Shown: positions 1 through 8,793 of the stretch, in pieces
How the letters are laid out: each line of letters begins with the position of its first letter
Position numbering within the stretch: the stretch's first letter is position 1
Source: Microvirga sp.
GTDB taxonomy: Bacteria; Pseudomonadota; Alphaproteobacteria; Rhizobiales; Beijerinckiaceae
Length of the DNA: 64,000 nt
Direction of reading: 5' to 3'
Assembly: GCF_014699075.1 (NCBI RefSeq)
Contig: NZ_JACXAB010000022.1
Coordinates: 1 to 64,000, forward strand
The notes under the pieces: generated by a model
Told to the model about the DNA's origin: nothing
Databases searched by the model: none
What the model saw: only the letters and a program-made list of their open reading frames with translations
Position numbers and translations under genes: made by a program

Positions 1-1
1 C

Positions 2-1423
2 TCGAACGCCCGCACCTCTGCCAGCTTCACGGTGGGGGTCGATCCGGTGGCCGATGCCGGCACCATTGCAGGTTCCAGCACAGGTGCCGAGGACACGGCC
101 ATCGTGCTCCAGCCGGTCTTTGCCTCGCCCGATCCGTCGGAGACCTGGTCTGAGTTCGCTCAGGTGTCGGGCGTGCCGGCAGGCGCGCGGCTGAGCCAGG
201 GCGCGGAGCTGAGCCCTGGCGTATGGCAGGTGGCCACCGCCGACCTGCGGGCCGGGCGGGTGGCGGTGCATCCGGCTGAGCACTCGGATGCGGACTTCAC
301 CCTCACGATCAGGGCGACGCTGATCGACACGGGCAACGGCACCAGCGTCAGCCGGACGGTGACGGGTAGCCATGCGGTGAGCGTTACGGCGGTGGCCGAT
401 GCGCCGCAGGTGACGGCGAGGGATGCGACAGGTCAGGAGGACAGCGCCATCCCGCTCGACCTCGCAGCCGCTCTCACCGATGCAGATGGATCTGAGTCCA
501 TGGTTGTGAGCATCTTCGGCATTCCCGAGAAGTTCATGCTGTCAGCCGGAACGGCACGGGGTGGAGGCGAATGGCGGGTGCCAAGCGGAGATCTGCAGGG
601 TCTCAAGCTGATGCCTCCGGCGGATTGGAATGGCACGTTGAACCTGACGGTTCAGGCCACCAGCACCGAGACGAGTTCAGGAGGAACCGCCACAAGCAGC
701 AAGCCGTTCACGGTGACGGTCGCTCCGGTGAACGATGCGCCCGAGCTGAGTCTGACCGCTGCGGAACACGCAGAGGCCGGTGAGCACCAGGCGGAGGTCA
801 TTGGCACTGCACATGCGACGGATATCGACAGCACGCAGCTCGGCGGCGCTGTCATCACGCTCTCGGGCGCACAGCCGGGCGACAGGCTCGATCTTGAGGG
901 TTTCACCCTGCACAGCGAGAACGGGAGGACGATGATTGGTGACACCGGCATCGAACTCGTGGGAGGAGCCTATGCCGGCGAGACGGGTACGCTGACTCTC
1001 AGCGGCCATGCCTCACCCGAAACCTACGCCGCGGTGCTGCAGTCCCTGATGCTCGAGAGCGGCGCTCAATCCGGCCTAACAGCCGGAACCCGCAGCATCG
1101 GGGTCGTCTTGTCCGACAGCGAGGGCGCCTCTTCGACGCGAAAATCCGTGGATGTGGTGATTGACGAAGCCGAACCTGTGGCACCACAAGGGCAGGGCTC
1201 CGATACCGTGCAGAACAGTGCCGGATCGGACATGATCCTCCTGATGTCCGATGAGGAGGCTGACATGAGCCACGCCGCGACTGCCTCATGGACGGAGCAG
1301 ATCGACGGTGATCCCTCCTCGGCTGCGTCCCATTCGGTACCTAATCTCGACCAGCCGGCTGCTGACCATATTCAGACCATCGACGATCTTCAGGTCGATG
1401 CCTCCCGGATGAACTGGTCCTGA
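2..1423 (+). CDS. C-terminal part of a large secreted Ig/cadherin-like repeat protein (5' end outside window)
   Basis: The reading frame is open from the first bases of the window, so the true start lies upstream and only about 474 C-terminal residues are seen. It consists of repeated beta-sandwich units of roughly 110 residues, with recurring motifs such as VADAPQVTA, VNDAPELS and EDSAIPLDL, which are typical of cadherin-like and VCBS-type surface or secreted proteins. No RTX nonapeptides are visible in this part; the last ~100 residues are low-complexity and acidic. It is probably a type I secreted adhesin or matrix protein. A second cadherin-like protein, at 54568-56562, does carry RTX repeats. 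The family is inferred from repeat style only; ligand and role are unknown. Confidence 0.7.
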   Translation, partial: SNARTSASFTVGVDPVADAGTIAGSSTGAEDTAIVLQPVFASPDPSETWSEFAQVSGVPAGARLSQGAELSPGVWQVATADLRAGRVAVHPAEHSDADFTLTIRATLIDTGNGTSVSRTVTGSHAVSVTAVADAPQVTARDATGQEDSAIPLDLAAALTDADGSESMVVSIFGIPEKFMLSAGTARGGGEWRVPSGDLQGLKLMPPADWNGTLNLTVQATSTETSSGGTATSSKPFTVTVAPVNDAPELSLTAAEHAEAGEHQAEVIGTAHATDIDSTQLGGAVITLSGAQPGDRLDLEGFTLHSENGRTMIGDTGIELVGGAYAGETGTLTLSGHASPETYAAVLQSLMLESGAQSGLTAGTRSIGVVLSDSEGASSTRKSVDVVIDEAEPVAPQGQGSDTVQNSAGSDMILLMSDEEADMSHAATASWTEQIDGDPSSAASHSVPNLDQPAADHIQTIDDLQVDASRMNWS

Positions 1424-1475
1424 CGATTGCCCGGCGGGAGGGAGCCTCCGAGGGATCTGTCCTGCCGAAGAAGTC

Positions 1476-1637
1476 TTATTGGGTGCCTGGCTGCACGATG
1501 GGCACATCCACGGGAGGAGTCGGTTCGTCGGCGGGCTTGTCGTCCTCTAAGGGCTCAAAAGGATCTAGCGATGGAAGTTCGGGCAAGGGACCCGGGACAT
1601 CGGGCGGCTGGTCGGAAGGCTTTGGCGTGTCAGACAT
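1476..1637 (-). CDS. small proline-rich acidic protein (53 aa), unknown function
   Basis: This is a short reading frame on the minus strand facing the repeat-protein gene. A GGAG box lies five bases before the ATG. The product is 53 residues and is dominated by Pro, Asp and Glu (for example PSDQPPDVPGPLPELP near the N-terminus). It has no signal peptide, no Cys and no predicted hydrophobic segment, so it should be soluble and disordered. The amino-acid bias and well-placed ribosome site argue for a real gene, but I recognise no family. The rest of the gap up to 1904 shows no other feature I can name. Confidence 0.5.
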   Translation of the reverse strand: MSDTPKPSDQPPDVPGPLPELPSLDPFEPLEDDKPADEPTPPVDVPIVQPGTQ

Positions 1638-1904
1638 GGGAGCTCCATCGGTGGATTGCTCCTTTGGGAAAGCACAGGCGACCGATGCGTTCCCGGCTCA
1701 AGGCTTGATCACCCAAATAGATAGCGCTCACCTGCCGTGCAAGGTGGCCGGAACCCTGGCTGATCTGGGCCGTTGGATCACGTCCACTGCCGACCAATGC
1801 ACCCGTGTGCTCCCTGTTCCGATGTAGGTCGGCGGTGATTTCACCTCAGCCTGATCGCTCTCCAGCATGGCGGTCGGTCTCTGTCGCGCCGAGGGAGGTT
1901 TCGA

Positions 1905-2420
1905 TTGAGTGAAATCCAGAATCATCCATCGCCCGCGCTCGACAAGGTACCGGTCACCCTCACGGTCAACGGCAAAACCAGAACGGTGGAGGTCCTGCCC
2001 TGGACCGTCCTTCTCGACCTCCTGCGCGATCATCTTGGCCTGACGGGAACCAAGAAGGGCTGCGATCATGGGCAATGCGGCGCCTGTACGGTGCTGATCG
2101 ATGGCAAGCGGATGAATTCCTGCATGGCCCTTGCCGTCATGAAGGACGGCGCGAGCATCACGACCATCGAGGGGCTTGCCGTAGACGGCGAGCTGCATCC
2201 CCTGCAGCAAGCCTTCATCGATCATGATGCCTTTCAGTGCGGCTACTGCACCCCAGGCCAGATCTGCTCCGGCGTCGCTCTCATTCAGGAGGGCCGGGCG
2301 CGCACCCGCGACGAGATTCGCGAATGGATGAGCGGCAACATCTGCCGCTGCGGCGCATACACCAATATTGTCGACGCCATCGAGCAGGTGCTGGGCTCGA
2401 CCACGGAGGCAGCGCAATGA
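1905..2420 (+). CDS. paoA: molybdenum hydroxylase, 2Fe-2S subunit (PaoA/YagT type)
   Basis: This is the small iron-sulfur subunit of a xanthine-oxidase-family aldehyde oxidoreductase; it passes electrons from the Mo centre to the FAD subunit. Residues Cys53, Cys58, Cys61 and Cys73 form the plant-ferredoxin-type cluster, and Cys112, Cys115, Cys147 and Cys149 the second 2Fe-2S cluster. The start is a TTG with GGAGG six bases upstream. At 171 aa it lacks the twin-arginine leader of E. coli PaoA, so the complex is probably cytoplasmic. The stop overlaps the next start (ATGA), indicating translational coupling. Similarity is strongest to the PaoA/YagT branch (TKKGCDHGQCGACTVL); the substrate is unknown. 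Confidence 0.9.
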   Translation: MSEIQNHPSPALDKVPVTLTVNGKTRTVEVLPWTVLLDLLRDHLGLTGTKKGCDHGQCGACTVLIDGKRMNSCMALAVMKDGASITTIEGLAVDGELHPLQQAFIDHDAFQCGYCTPGQICSGVALIQEGRARTRDEIREWMSGNICRCGAYTNIVDAIEQVLGSTTEAAQ

Positions 2421-3433
2421 ACCGCTTTTCCTACCTGCGGGCCGGCAGTATCGAGGAAGCCGTCAAGGCGGCAGCCGCCGATGCGTCCGCCCGCTTCATC
2501 GCCGGCGGAACGAACCTCGTCGATCTGATGAAGTACAATGTGGAGCGTCCGACCCGTCTCATCGACATCACGCGCCTTCCCCTGAACACCATCGAGGAAA
2601 CCGAGAGTGGCGGGCTGCGCCTTGGCGCCATGACGACCAATGACGACGTGGCTCATGACGCCCTTGTCCGGAGCCGTTATCCGCTGCTCGCCAGCGCGAT
2701 CCTTGCCGGCGCCTCGCCGCAATTGCGCAATGCGGCGACGACCGGCGGCAATCTTCTTCAGCGTACCCGGTGCTACTACTTCTATGACACGGCCACGCCG
2801 TGCAACAAGCGCGAGCCCGGCACAGGCTGTCCGGCAACCTTCGGGCGGAATCGCATCCATGCGATCCTGGGCACCAGCGATCACTGCATCGCGACGCATC
2901 CCTCCGACATGTGTGTGGCTCTCGCGGCTCTAGAGGCTGTCATCCACGTCGCGGGACCCGATGGCGAGCGCACGATCCCGATCTCCGAGTTCCATCGCCT
3001 GCCGGGCGACAGGCCGGAGATCGACACCACGCTGCAGCATGGGGAGATCATCACGGCCGTCGAGCTTCCGCGGACGGATTTCGGGGTTCACCACACCTAT
3101 CTGAAGCTGCGTGATCGCCTCTCGTATGCCTTCGCGCTGGTTTCCGTCGCGGCTGCGCTCCGCATGGATGGGAACACCATCGCGGAGGCGCGGCTCGCCC
3201 TCGGCGGGGTTGCCCACAAGCCCTGGCGCGATCCGGATGCCGAGGCGATGCTGCGTGGGCATCCTGCCAGTGCGGAGCTTTTTGCGGGTGTCGCCGATCA
3301 CATCCTGCGCGAGGCCAAAGGCTTCGAGGACAATGCCTTCAAGATTGATCTGGCCCGGCGCGGGATCGTCCGCGCCCTCTCGCAGGCCGCTGCGGGAACG
3401 CCGCAATCCCAGACCGACAAGCGCATCAGGTAA
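2417..3433 (+). CDS. paoB: molybdenum hydroxylase, FAD subunit (PaoB/YagS type)
   Basis: This is the medium, FAD-binding subunit (338 aa) of the aldehyde-oxidoreductase complex. The N-terminal FAD-binding domain contains ARFIAGGTNLVDLMK and later NAATTGGNLLQRTRC, and a CO-dehydrogenase flavoprotein C-terminal domain follows. Cys119, Cys129, Cys138 and Cys157 lie in the loop that in E. coli PaoB holds an extra 4Fe-4S cluster, which places it in the Pao subgroup rather than classical xanthine dehydrogenase. The start is the ATG overlapping the paoA stop. A longer frame opens upstream but runs inside paoA and was rejected. Confidence 0.9.
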   Translation: MNRFSYLRAGSIEEAVKAAAADASARFIAGGTNLVDLMKYNVERPTRLIDITRLPLNTIEETESGGLRLGAMTTNDDVAHDALVRSRYPLLASAILAGASPQLRNAATTGGNLLQRTRCYYFYDTATPCNKREPGTGCPATFGRNRIHAILGTSDHCIATHPSDMCVALAALEAVIHVAGPDGERTIPISEFHRLPGDRPEIDTTLQHGEIITAVELPRTDFGVHHTYLKLRDRLSYAFALVSVAAALRMDGNTIAEARLALGGVAHKPWRDPDAEAMLRGHPASAELFAGVADHILREAKGFEDNAFKIDLARRGIVRALSQAAAGTPQSQTDKRIR

Positions 3434-3445
3434 AGGACGGGACGG

Positions 3446-5686
3446 ATGCTGAAAGCTCATGGTTACGTCGGCGCTCCGCAGAACCGGGTCGATGGGCGCG
3501 CCAAGGTCACGGGCGAGGCGCGCTATGCCGCGGAGTTCGATGCGCCGGACCTCGCCTATGGGATCGTCATCTCGAGCGCGGTCGCCAAGGGGCGGATCAC
3601 ATCGATCGATGCCTCGGCTGCCCTGGCCATACCGGGCGTGGTTCAGGTCTTCACGCACGAGAACCGGCCTCGCACCGCATGGTTTAACCGCAATTACCGG
3701 GACGATGTCGCTCCGCCCGGTTCTCCCTTCCGTCCGCTTTACGATGAACAGGTCGTCTATAGCGGCCAACCGATTGCCCTCGTGGTGGCGGACGAGTTCG
3801 AGATAGCAGCCCATGCGGCTTCCCTGGTGCGTATTGAGTACGAGATTGACACTCACATGACGGATCTCGACATCAAGCGGAGCGAGGCCTATGTGCCGCC
3901 GAAGAAGCGGTCGGGCGTCACGCCGCCGCCCAGTCCGCGCGGTGACGCCGATCAGGCCTTCGCTCGGGCGCCCGTGAAAGTTCACGCCGAGTATCGGATT
4001 GCCATCGAACACCATAATCCGATGGAGCCCCATGCCTCCACCGTCATCTATGAAGAGGATGGCAAGCTTACCATTCACGACAAGACGCAAGGCGTTCAGA
4101 ACAGCCAGCGCTACGTCTCAGGCGTATTCGGCCTCTCCAGCGATCAGGTCCGCGTCGTGTCGCCGTTCGTCGGCGGGGCCTTTGGCTCGGGCTTGCGTCC
4201 GCAATACCAGCTCTTCCTCGCCGTCATGGCAGCCCTGGAGCTCAAGCGCTCGGTCCGGGTGGTGCTGACCCGCGATCAGATGTTCACCTTCGGCTATCGG
4301 CCGCAAGCCATCCAGACCATATCGCTGGGTGCAAATCCTGATGGAACGCTCCAGTCCATCATGCACGATGCCGTCCAGACGACCTCATCCTTCGAGGATT
4401 ACCAGGAGGTCATCGTCAACTGGTCGAACCTTCTCTACCATTGCGACAACGTCAAGCTGACCTACAGTCTGGCTCAGGTCGATACCTATACGCCCAGCGA
4501 CATGCGTGCGCCCGGCGCGGCGACCGGCGTCACCGCCATCGAGACGGCCATGGACGAACTGGCCTATGCTGCCGGCATCGATCCTGTCGAGCTGCGGCTC
4601 AGGAACTACACCGAGGTGGACGAGGCCAACAAGAGAGACTTCACCAGCAAGGAGCTGAGAGCCTGCTACCAGCTTGGTGCCGAGCGCTTCGGCTGGTCCA
4701 AGCGCAATCCGCAGCCGCGTTCCATGCGGGAGCGGCGGGAACTCGTCGGATGGGGCATGGCAACCGGTGTTTGGGAGGCCTTCATGCAGAAGACGGCCGC
4801 CCGGGCAGTGCTCGGCGCTGACGGCCATCTTGATGTCTCAACCGCTACGTCGGATATCGGAACGGGCACCTACACGATCCTGACGCAGATTGCCGCCGAC
4901 ACGTTGGGAGTGCCCATAGACAAGGTCACGACGCGGATTGGCGACTCAAGCTTGTCGAAGTCTCCGGTTCAAGGCGGGTCATGGACAGCCGCTTCGGCCG
5001 GAACGGCGGTGCAAGTCGCCTGCCGGAGCGTGCGCGAGACTCTCTTCAAATATGCCCGTGAGATGGATGGCTCGCCGTTGGCGAATGCAAGCCTTGAGCA
5101 TGTCTCCTTCGCGGACGGGCGGATCGTGCTGACGAATGATCAGGAGACAGGAATCTCGTTCACCGACATCATGCGCGCCCGGGGCGTCGACAAGGTTGAA
5201 GCGGAGGAGAAGGCAGCCCCGGGCATGATGACTAGCATGCGCTATTCCGGCTATTCGCATTCCGCCGTCTTTGCCGAGGTGAGAGTGGACGAAGAACTCG
5301 GCATCGTCCGGGTGACCAGAATCGTCAACGCAGTGGCCGCGGGCACCATCCTCAATCCCAAGACCGCGCGCAGCCAGATCATCGGCGGCATCGTGTTCGG
5401 GATGGGCATGGCTCTCGAAGAGGAATCCCTGCTCGATCACAACCTCGGGCGGTTCATGAACCACAATCTGGCCGAGTACCACGTGCCCGTGAATGCGGAC
5501 ATTCACGACATCGACGTGATCTTCGTCTCCGAGCATGACGACAAGCTCAATCCCATGGGCATCAAGGGATTGGGCGAGATCGGCATCGTCGGCACTGCCG
5601 CGGCGATCGGGAACGCGATCTTCCATGCCACGGGCAAGCGCATCCGCGATTACCCGATCACCGTGGACAAGATTCTTGGATCATGA
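3446..5686 (+). CDS. paoC: molybdenum hydroxylase, molybdopterin-binding catalytic subunit (PaoC/YagR type)
   Basis: This is the large subunit (746 aa) carrying the Mo-molybdopterin cofactor, which oxidises aldehydes or N-heterocycles. The N-terminal a/b hammerhead domain (about 15-125) is followed by the two molybdopterin-binding domains, with GGAFGSG and GGSWTAASAGTAVQ cofactor-binding segments. The conserved catalytic Glu is in GIKGLGEIG at about residue 711. The gene starts 12 bases after paoB, so the three form one operon. No PaoD/XdhC-type cofactor-insertion gene follows; the next gene is convergent. Assignment to the PaoC branch is by overall sequence; the physiological substrate cannot be read from sequence. 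Confidence 0.9.
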   Translation: MLKAHGYVGAPQNRVDGRAKVTGEARYAAEFDAPDLAYGIVISSAVAKGRITSIDASAALAIPGVVQVFTHENRPRTAWFNRNYRDDVAPPGSPFRPLYDEQVVYSGQPIALVVADEFEIAAHAASLVRIEYEIDTHMTDLDIKRSEAYVPPKKRSGVTPPPSPRGDADQAFARAPVKVHAEYRIAIEHHNPMEPHASTVIYEEDGKLTIHDKTQGVQNSQRYVSGVFGLSSDQVRVVSPFVGGAFGSGLRPQYQLFLAVMAALELKRSVRVVLTRDQMFTFGYRPQAIQTISLGANPDGTLQSIMHDAVQTTSSFEDYQEVIVNWSNLLYHCDNVKLTYSLAQVDTYTPSDMRAPGAATGVTAIETAMDELAYAAGIDPVELRLRNYTEVDEANKRDFTSKELRACYQLGAERFGWSKRNPQPRSMRERRELVGWGMATGVWEAFMQKTAARAVLGADGHLDVSTATSDIGTGTYTILTQIAADTLGVPIDKVTTRIGDSSLSKSPVQGGSWTAASAGTAVQVACRSVRETLFKYAREMDGSPLANASLEHVSFADGRIVLTNDQETGISFTDIMRARGVDKVEAEEKAAPGMMTSMRYSGYSHSAVFAEVRVDEELGIVRVTRIVNAVAAGTILNPKTARSQIIGGIVFGMGMALEEESLLDHNLGRFMNHNLAEYHVPVNADIHDIDVIFVSEHDDKLNPMGIKGLGEIGIVGTAAAIGNAIFHATGKRIRDYPITVDKILGS

Positions 5687-5704
5687 CGCTGGTAAAACTG
5701 CCGA

Positions 5705-6763
5705 TCAGGCGGTCCATACCTGTCCCGGCCTCATGGCCGTGAAGCGGCGCGCAGGGATGTTCCGTGCCTGCAGAGCCCTGGCGAGGTCCCGAGGTGGTTG
5801 ATCGGCGCCTTCATCCGTGAGCCTGAACGTTCCCCAGTGATAGCCCAAGGCCGATTTGGCCTTGAGAATGCCGAATGCGCGCACCGCATCCTCTGGGTTC
5901 ATGTGGTTGGGTGCCATGAACCAGCGCGGCTCATAAGCGCCGATGGGCAGCAGCGCCACATCCGGTCCGGCGTGTCGCGCTGCGATGCCCTGAAAATGCC
6001 TGCCGCCGACGAAACCGGTGTCGCCGCCGAAATAGACGGAACGGCCGCCGCCGCGCAGCATGAAGGAGGCCCAGAGCGCATGGTTGCGGTCGTTCGTGGC
6101 GCGGGCGGACCAATGATGCGCCGGCTCGGCGAACACCTGGAGATCGGAGCCAAGCGAGATGCGGTCGCCCCAATCCATCGCCGTGACGGCGATGCCTGGA
6201 TCATGGGTGCGGATGATGGCGTCGTTGCCGAGCGGCGCCACGATCCGCGGGCGGTCGCGCTGCCACAGGCGCGCGAGGGTGGGCAGGTCCATGTGGTCGT
6301 AGTGATTGTGCGAGATGAGCACCGTGTCGATCCGGGGCAACTGATCGAACGGGATGCCCGGCGGGTTGTAGCGCCGCGGTCCGGCAAATGGCACAGGACT
6401 GGCGCGCTCGGACCAGATCGGGTCTGTCAGAATGTTGTGGCCGGCGATCTGGATCAGGAAGGACGCGTGCCCAACGAAGCTAATGCGCAGGTCGCGTCGC
6501 CCGACGCGAGCCGGGGGCGTGTCCTGGAACGGGCTGGGGTAGGGCTCCGGCCATGGTGCCGCGCTCTTGGTCAGCCGCCAGCGCAGGAAGTCGCCGAACC
6601 CGCGGGACGGCTCGCCACTGGGGTTGAAGAAGCGCTGGCCGTCGAAGTGATCGCTCGGCGGGCCGCTGTAGTAGAAGCCGCCCTCCCGGGCCTTTGCTCC
6701 CGAGGCGGTGCCGATGAACGGGAGGGATCCGATCAGGTTTACGACTTGTCTGCGCGACAGCAC
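5705..6763 (-). CDS. MBL-fold metallo-hydrolase, NAPE-PLD/UlaG-like
   Basis: This is a 352-aa zinc hydrolase of the metallo-beta-lactamase fold. The metal motif HNHYDHMD supplies His152, His154, Asp156 and His157; further ligands are in EPAHHWSAR and YFGGDTGF. The N-terminus (MLSRRQ followed by a hydrophobic stretch) resembles a Tat-like export or anchor signal. Its residues resemble the group containing N-acyl-phosphatidylethanolamine phospholipase D and bacterial YfhI/UlaG-like lactonases, so the substrate could be a phospholipid derivative or a lactone. It is convergent with paoC and lies downstream of the GntR gene on the same strand, 106 bases away. Confidence 0.8.
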   Translation of the reverse strand: MLSRRQVVNLIGSLPFIGTASGAKAREGGFYYSGPPSDHFDGQRFFNPSGEPSRGFGDFLRWRLTKSAAPWPEPYPSPFQDTPPARVGRRDLRISFVGHASFLIQIAGHNILTDPIWSERASPVPFAGPRRYNPPGIPFDQLPRIDTVLISHNHYDHMDLPTLARLWQRDRPRIVAPLGNDAIIRTHDPGIAVTAMDWGDRISLGSDLQVFAEPAHHWSARATNDRNHALWASFMLRGGGRSVYFGGDTGFVGGRHFQGIAARHAGPDVALLPIGAYEPRWFMAPNHMNPEDAVRAFGILKAKSALGYHWGTFRLTDEGADQPPRDLARALQARNIPARRFTAMRPGQVWTA

Positions 6764-6869
6764 GTCCTGCTCCAGTGGGAATGCGAGGGTGACAGGAGCT
6801 TACGGTCTGGCTGGAGCTTGAACAATCACAAGGAGGAGATCGGGTTCTCCCGGGCCTAAATCTGCTCGC

Positions 6870-7583
6870 TCATGCGCTGAAGAGCTCCGGGTGCTCCGCC
6901 TCCACGCGCGGCAGGGCCCGCAGAATTTCCGTGAGGTGGCGGCGCATCGCGTCTGCAGCCGCATCCTCGTCCCGGGCATCGATCGCAGCCATGATGGCCC
7001 GGTGCTGGTCGATGAGGGGCAGCATCGCCTCCGGGCTCGGAAGGGTGAGCTGGCACACCCGGTCCATATGGGCCTTGATATCCTGGACCGCCTCCCAGGC
7101 CAGAGGGCAGCCGGCTCCTTCCGCAAGCGCGATGTGGAACAGTTCGTCATAGCGTTGGAAGGCCGCATGATCGTCCCGGCTGGCGGCTTGGGCCTGCAAC
7201 TCCAGAAGATCATCGATCCTTTCCCGGCTCTGCGTGTCGAACGAGGAGCAGGCCCGGCGCACCACAGCGGTCTCGATCGCCTCCCGGACGAAGCGCGATT
7301 CCATCATTTTCCGCACCGAGATCTTCACCACCGTCGTGCCGCGCTGGGGCTGGATTTCCACGAGCCTCGTCTTGGCCAGGCCGATAAGGGCCTCGCGGAC
7401 CGGCTGGCGGGAAACGCCATGACGCTCGGCGATGTCCTGCTCGGAGAGCCGGCTGCCCGGCGGGAGCTCCAGGGCGATGATCAGGCGACGCAACTCGCTT
7501 TCGATGCGCTGGGCCGCAGAGCCATGACCGGTAGGAAAGGGGCTGTTCACAATGGATCTCATTCTTTTGGCGAGTTGCGTCAT
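6870..7583 (-). CDS. GntR-family (FadR/FCD) transcriptional regulator of the TRAP-kdu operon
   Basis: This 237-aa regulator has an N-terminal winged helix (about residues 25-90, with LSEQDIAERHGVSRQPVREAL as the recognition segment) and a C-terminal FCD ligand-binding domain (about 95-225). It is transcribed divergently from the uronate TRAP/kduI/kduD/kdgF operon. This suggests control by a uronate, as for UxuR, ExuR or KdgR-like FadR regulators; that is inference from position. The first ATG has no clear ribosome site; an internal ATG eight codons later is an alternative start. Confidence 0.85.
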   Translation of the reverse strand: MTQLAKRMRSIVNSPFPTGHGSAAQRIESELRRLIIALELPPGSRLSEQDIAERHGVSRQPVREALIGLAKTRLVEIQPQRGTTVVKISVRKMMESRFVREAIETAVVRRACSSFDTQSRERIDDLLELQAQAASRDDHAAFQRYDELFHIALAEGAGCPLAWEAVQDIKAHMDRVCQLTLPSPEAMLPLIDQHRAIMAAIDARDEDAAADAMRRHLTEILRALPRVEAEHPELFSA

Positions 7584-7610
7584 ATATTAGTGTATACTAC
7601 CATACAATCG
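7581..7610. promoter_or_regulatory. candidate GntR operator in the divergent promoter region
   Basis: The segment reads TAGTGTATACTA then CCATACAAT. It contains a central palindromic GTATAC (7592-7597) and a five-base inverted repeat TGTAT/ATACA with a six-base spacer (7591-7606). A GTATAC core is also the centre of UxuR/ExuR operators in enterobacteria. The site overlaps the start of the regulator gene, where autoregulation and control of the operon beginning at 7743 could both act. This is a sequence-based suggestion only. Confidence 0.4.
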
Positions 7611-7742
7611 TCGACCAGAGGGCTGCGACAGACAGCTTCTGGCTCCGTCCCATGGGCTTGAGGGCTCCTGGGCGGGTGACGATCCGGCTGAAGGCTGGGT
7701 CTGAAAACAAGAAATCATCAGAGGACGCTCAAGGAGAAGACG

Positions 7743-8723
7743 ATGCTGACGAAAAGGACATTCGCCGCTGCTGCGCTTGGTCTGTGCACCGCACTGCTGA
7801 GCGGCACGGCCAGCGCCCAGACCACGCTGCGCTCGGCTGACATTCACCCGGATGGATACCCAACGGTCGAGGCAGTCAAGCATTTCGGCTCCCTGCTGGA
7901 GAAGAAAACCAACGGCCGGTACAAGGTGCAGGTCTTCCACTCCGCCCAGCTGGGTCAGGAAAAGGACACCATAGAGCAGACCCGCTTCGGCGTCATCGAC
8001 CTGAACAGGATCAATATGGGGCCGTTCAACAACCTGATTCCCGAGACCCTGGTGCCCGGCCTGCCCTTCATCTTCCGGTCCGTCGACCATATGCGCAAGA
8101 CCATGGACGGGCCCATCGGCGAACAGATCCTGAAGGCGTTCGAGCCTCATGGCCTTGTGGCGCTCGCCTTCTACGACTCGGGCGCCCGGTCCTTCTACAA
8201 TTCCAAGCGTGCCATCAACACGCCGGCCGACCTGAAGGGCATGAAGGTTCGGGTGATCCAGTCCGACCTCTTCCTCGACATGATCAATGCACTCGGAGCC
8301 AACGCGACCCCGATGCCTCCGGGAGAGGTCTACTCGGCGCTTCAGACCGGCGTGGTCGACGGAGCCGAGAACAACTGGCCGAGCTATGATTCCTTCCGTC
8401 ACTTCGAAGTGGCCAAGTATTACTCCCTCACCCAGCATTCCATGTCGCCGGAAGTGCTGGTGATGTCGAAGAAGAGCTTCGACAAGCTCTCGCCCGAGGA
8501 CCAGAAGGCCGTACGCGAAACCGCCAAGGAGTCCGTGGCGAAGATGCGTGAGCTCTGGGAAGCCCGCGAGAAGGAAGCCGAGAAGAAGATCCGGGCGAGC
8601 GGCAGCCAGATCAACGATGTGGACAAGCAGCCCTTCATCGACGCGATGAAGCCCGTCTACGAGAAGTACGCCAAGGACGCGAAGGTGAAGGACCTCGTGT
8701 CCCGCATCCAGGCGATGAACTGA
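7743..8723 (+). CDS. dctP: TRAP transporter solute-binding protein, DctP family (likely uronate)
   Basis: This is a periplasmic substrate-binding protein of a tripartite ATP-independent transporter, 326 aa. A signal peptide ends at about residue 25 (GTASA before QTTLRSA). The DctP fold is marked by the conserved segments DLKGMKVRV, with the carboxylate-binding Arg, and GVVDGAENN. A strong AAGGAG box precedes the ATG. It is followed by the DctQ and DctM genes and by kduI, kduD and kdgF, so the ligand is likely a hexuronate or unsaturated oligouronide. The exact ligand is inferred from neighbours. Confidence 0.9.
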   Translation: MLTKRTFAAAALGLCTALLSGTASAQTTLRSADIHPDGYPTVEAVKHFGSLLEKKTNGRYKVQVFHSAQLGQEKDTIEQTRFGVIDLNRINMGPFNNLIPETLVPGLPFIFRSVDHMRKTMDGPIGEQILKAFEPHGLVALAFYDSGARSFYNSKRAINTPADLKGMKVRVIQSDLFLDMINALGANATPMPPGEVYSALQTGVVDGAENNWPSYDSFRHFEVAKYYSLTQHSMSPEVLVMSKKSFDKLSPEDQKAVRETAKESVAKMRELWEAREKEAEKKIRASGSQINDVDKQPFIDAMKPVYEKYAKDAKVKDLVSRIQAMN

Positions 8724-8747
8724 GTTCGGTTCCTCCCGAACCAACCT

Positions 8748-8773
8748 GGGCCGGCTCCGGCCGGCCCCTTTTT
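8748..8773 (+). terminator. hairpin with UNCG tetraloop after the TRAP binding-protein gene (attenuator/3' stabiliser)
   Basis: A perfect eight-base stem (GGGCCGGC/GCCGGCCC) closes a TCCG tetraloop, a member of the very stable UNCG class, and is followed by C then TTTTT. It lies between dctP and dctQ inside one operon. It therefore probably lets only part of transcription through and protects the dctP message, giving more binding protein than membrane subunits. An analogous hairpin follows the ABC binding-protein gene (20009-20032). Confidence 0.7.
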
Positions 8774-8793
8774 CCTTCTGGAGATTTTGATCG

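Noticed and set aside
1483-1827. Plus-strand Ser/Gly-rich frame of 114 codons
   Set aside because: It is the complement of the proline-rich small gene; Ser/Gly richness is the mirror of Pro codons, and the minus-strand frame has the ribosome site.
2930-4090. 386-codon frame antisense to paoB/paoC
   Set aside because: It spans two real genes and their junction, with no ribosome site or motif.
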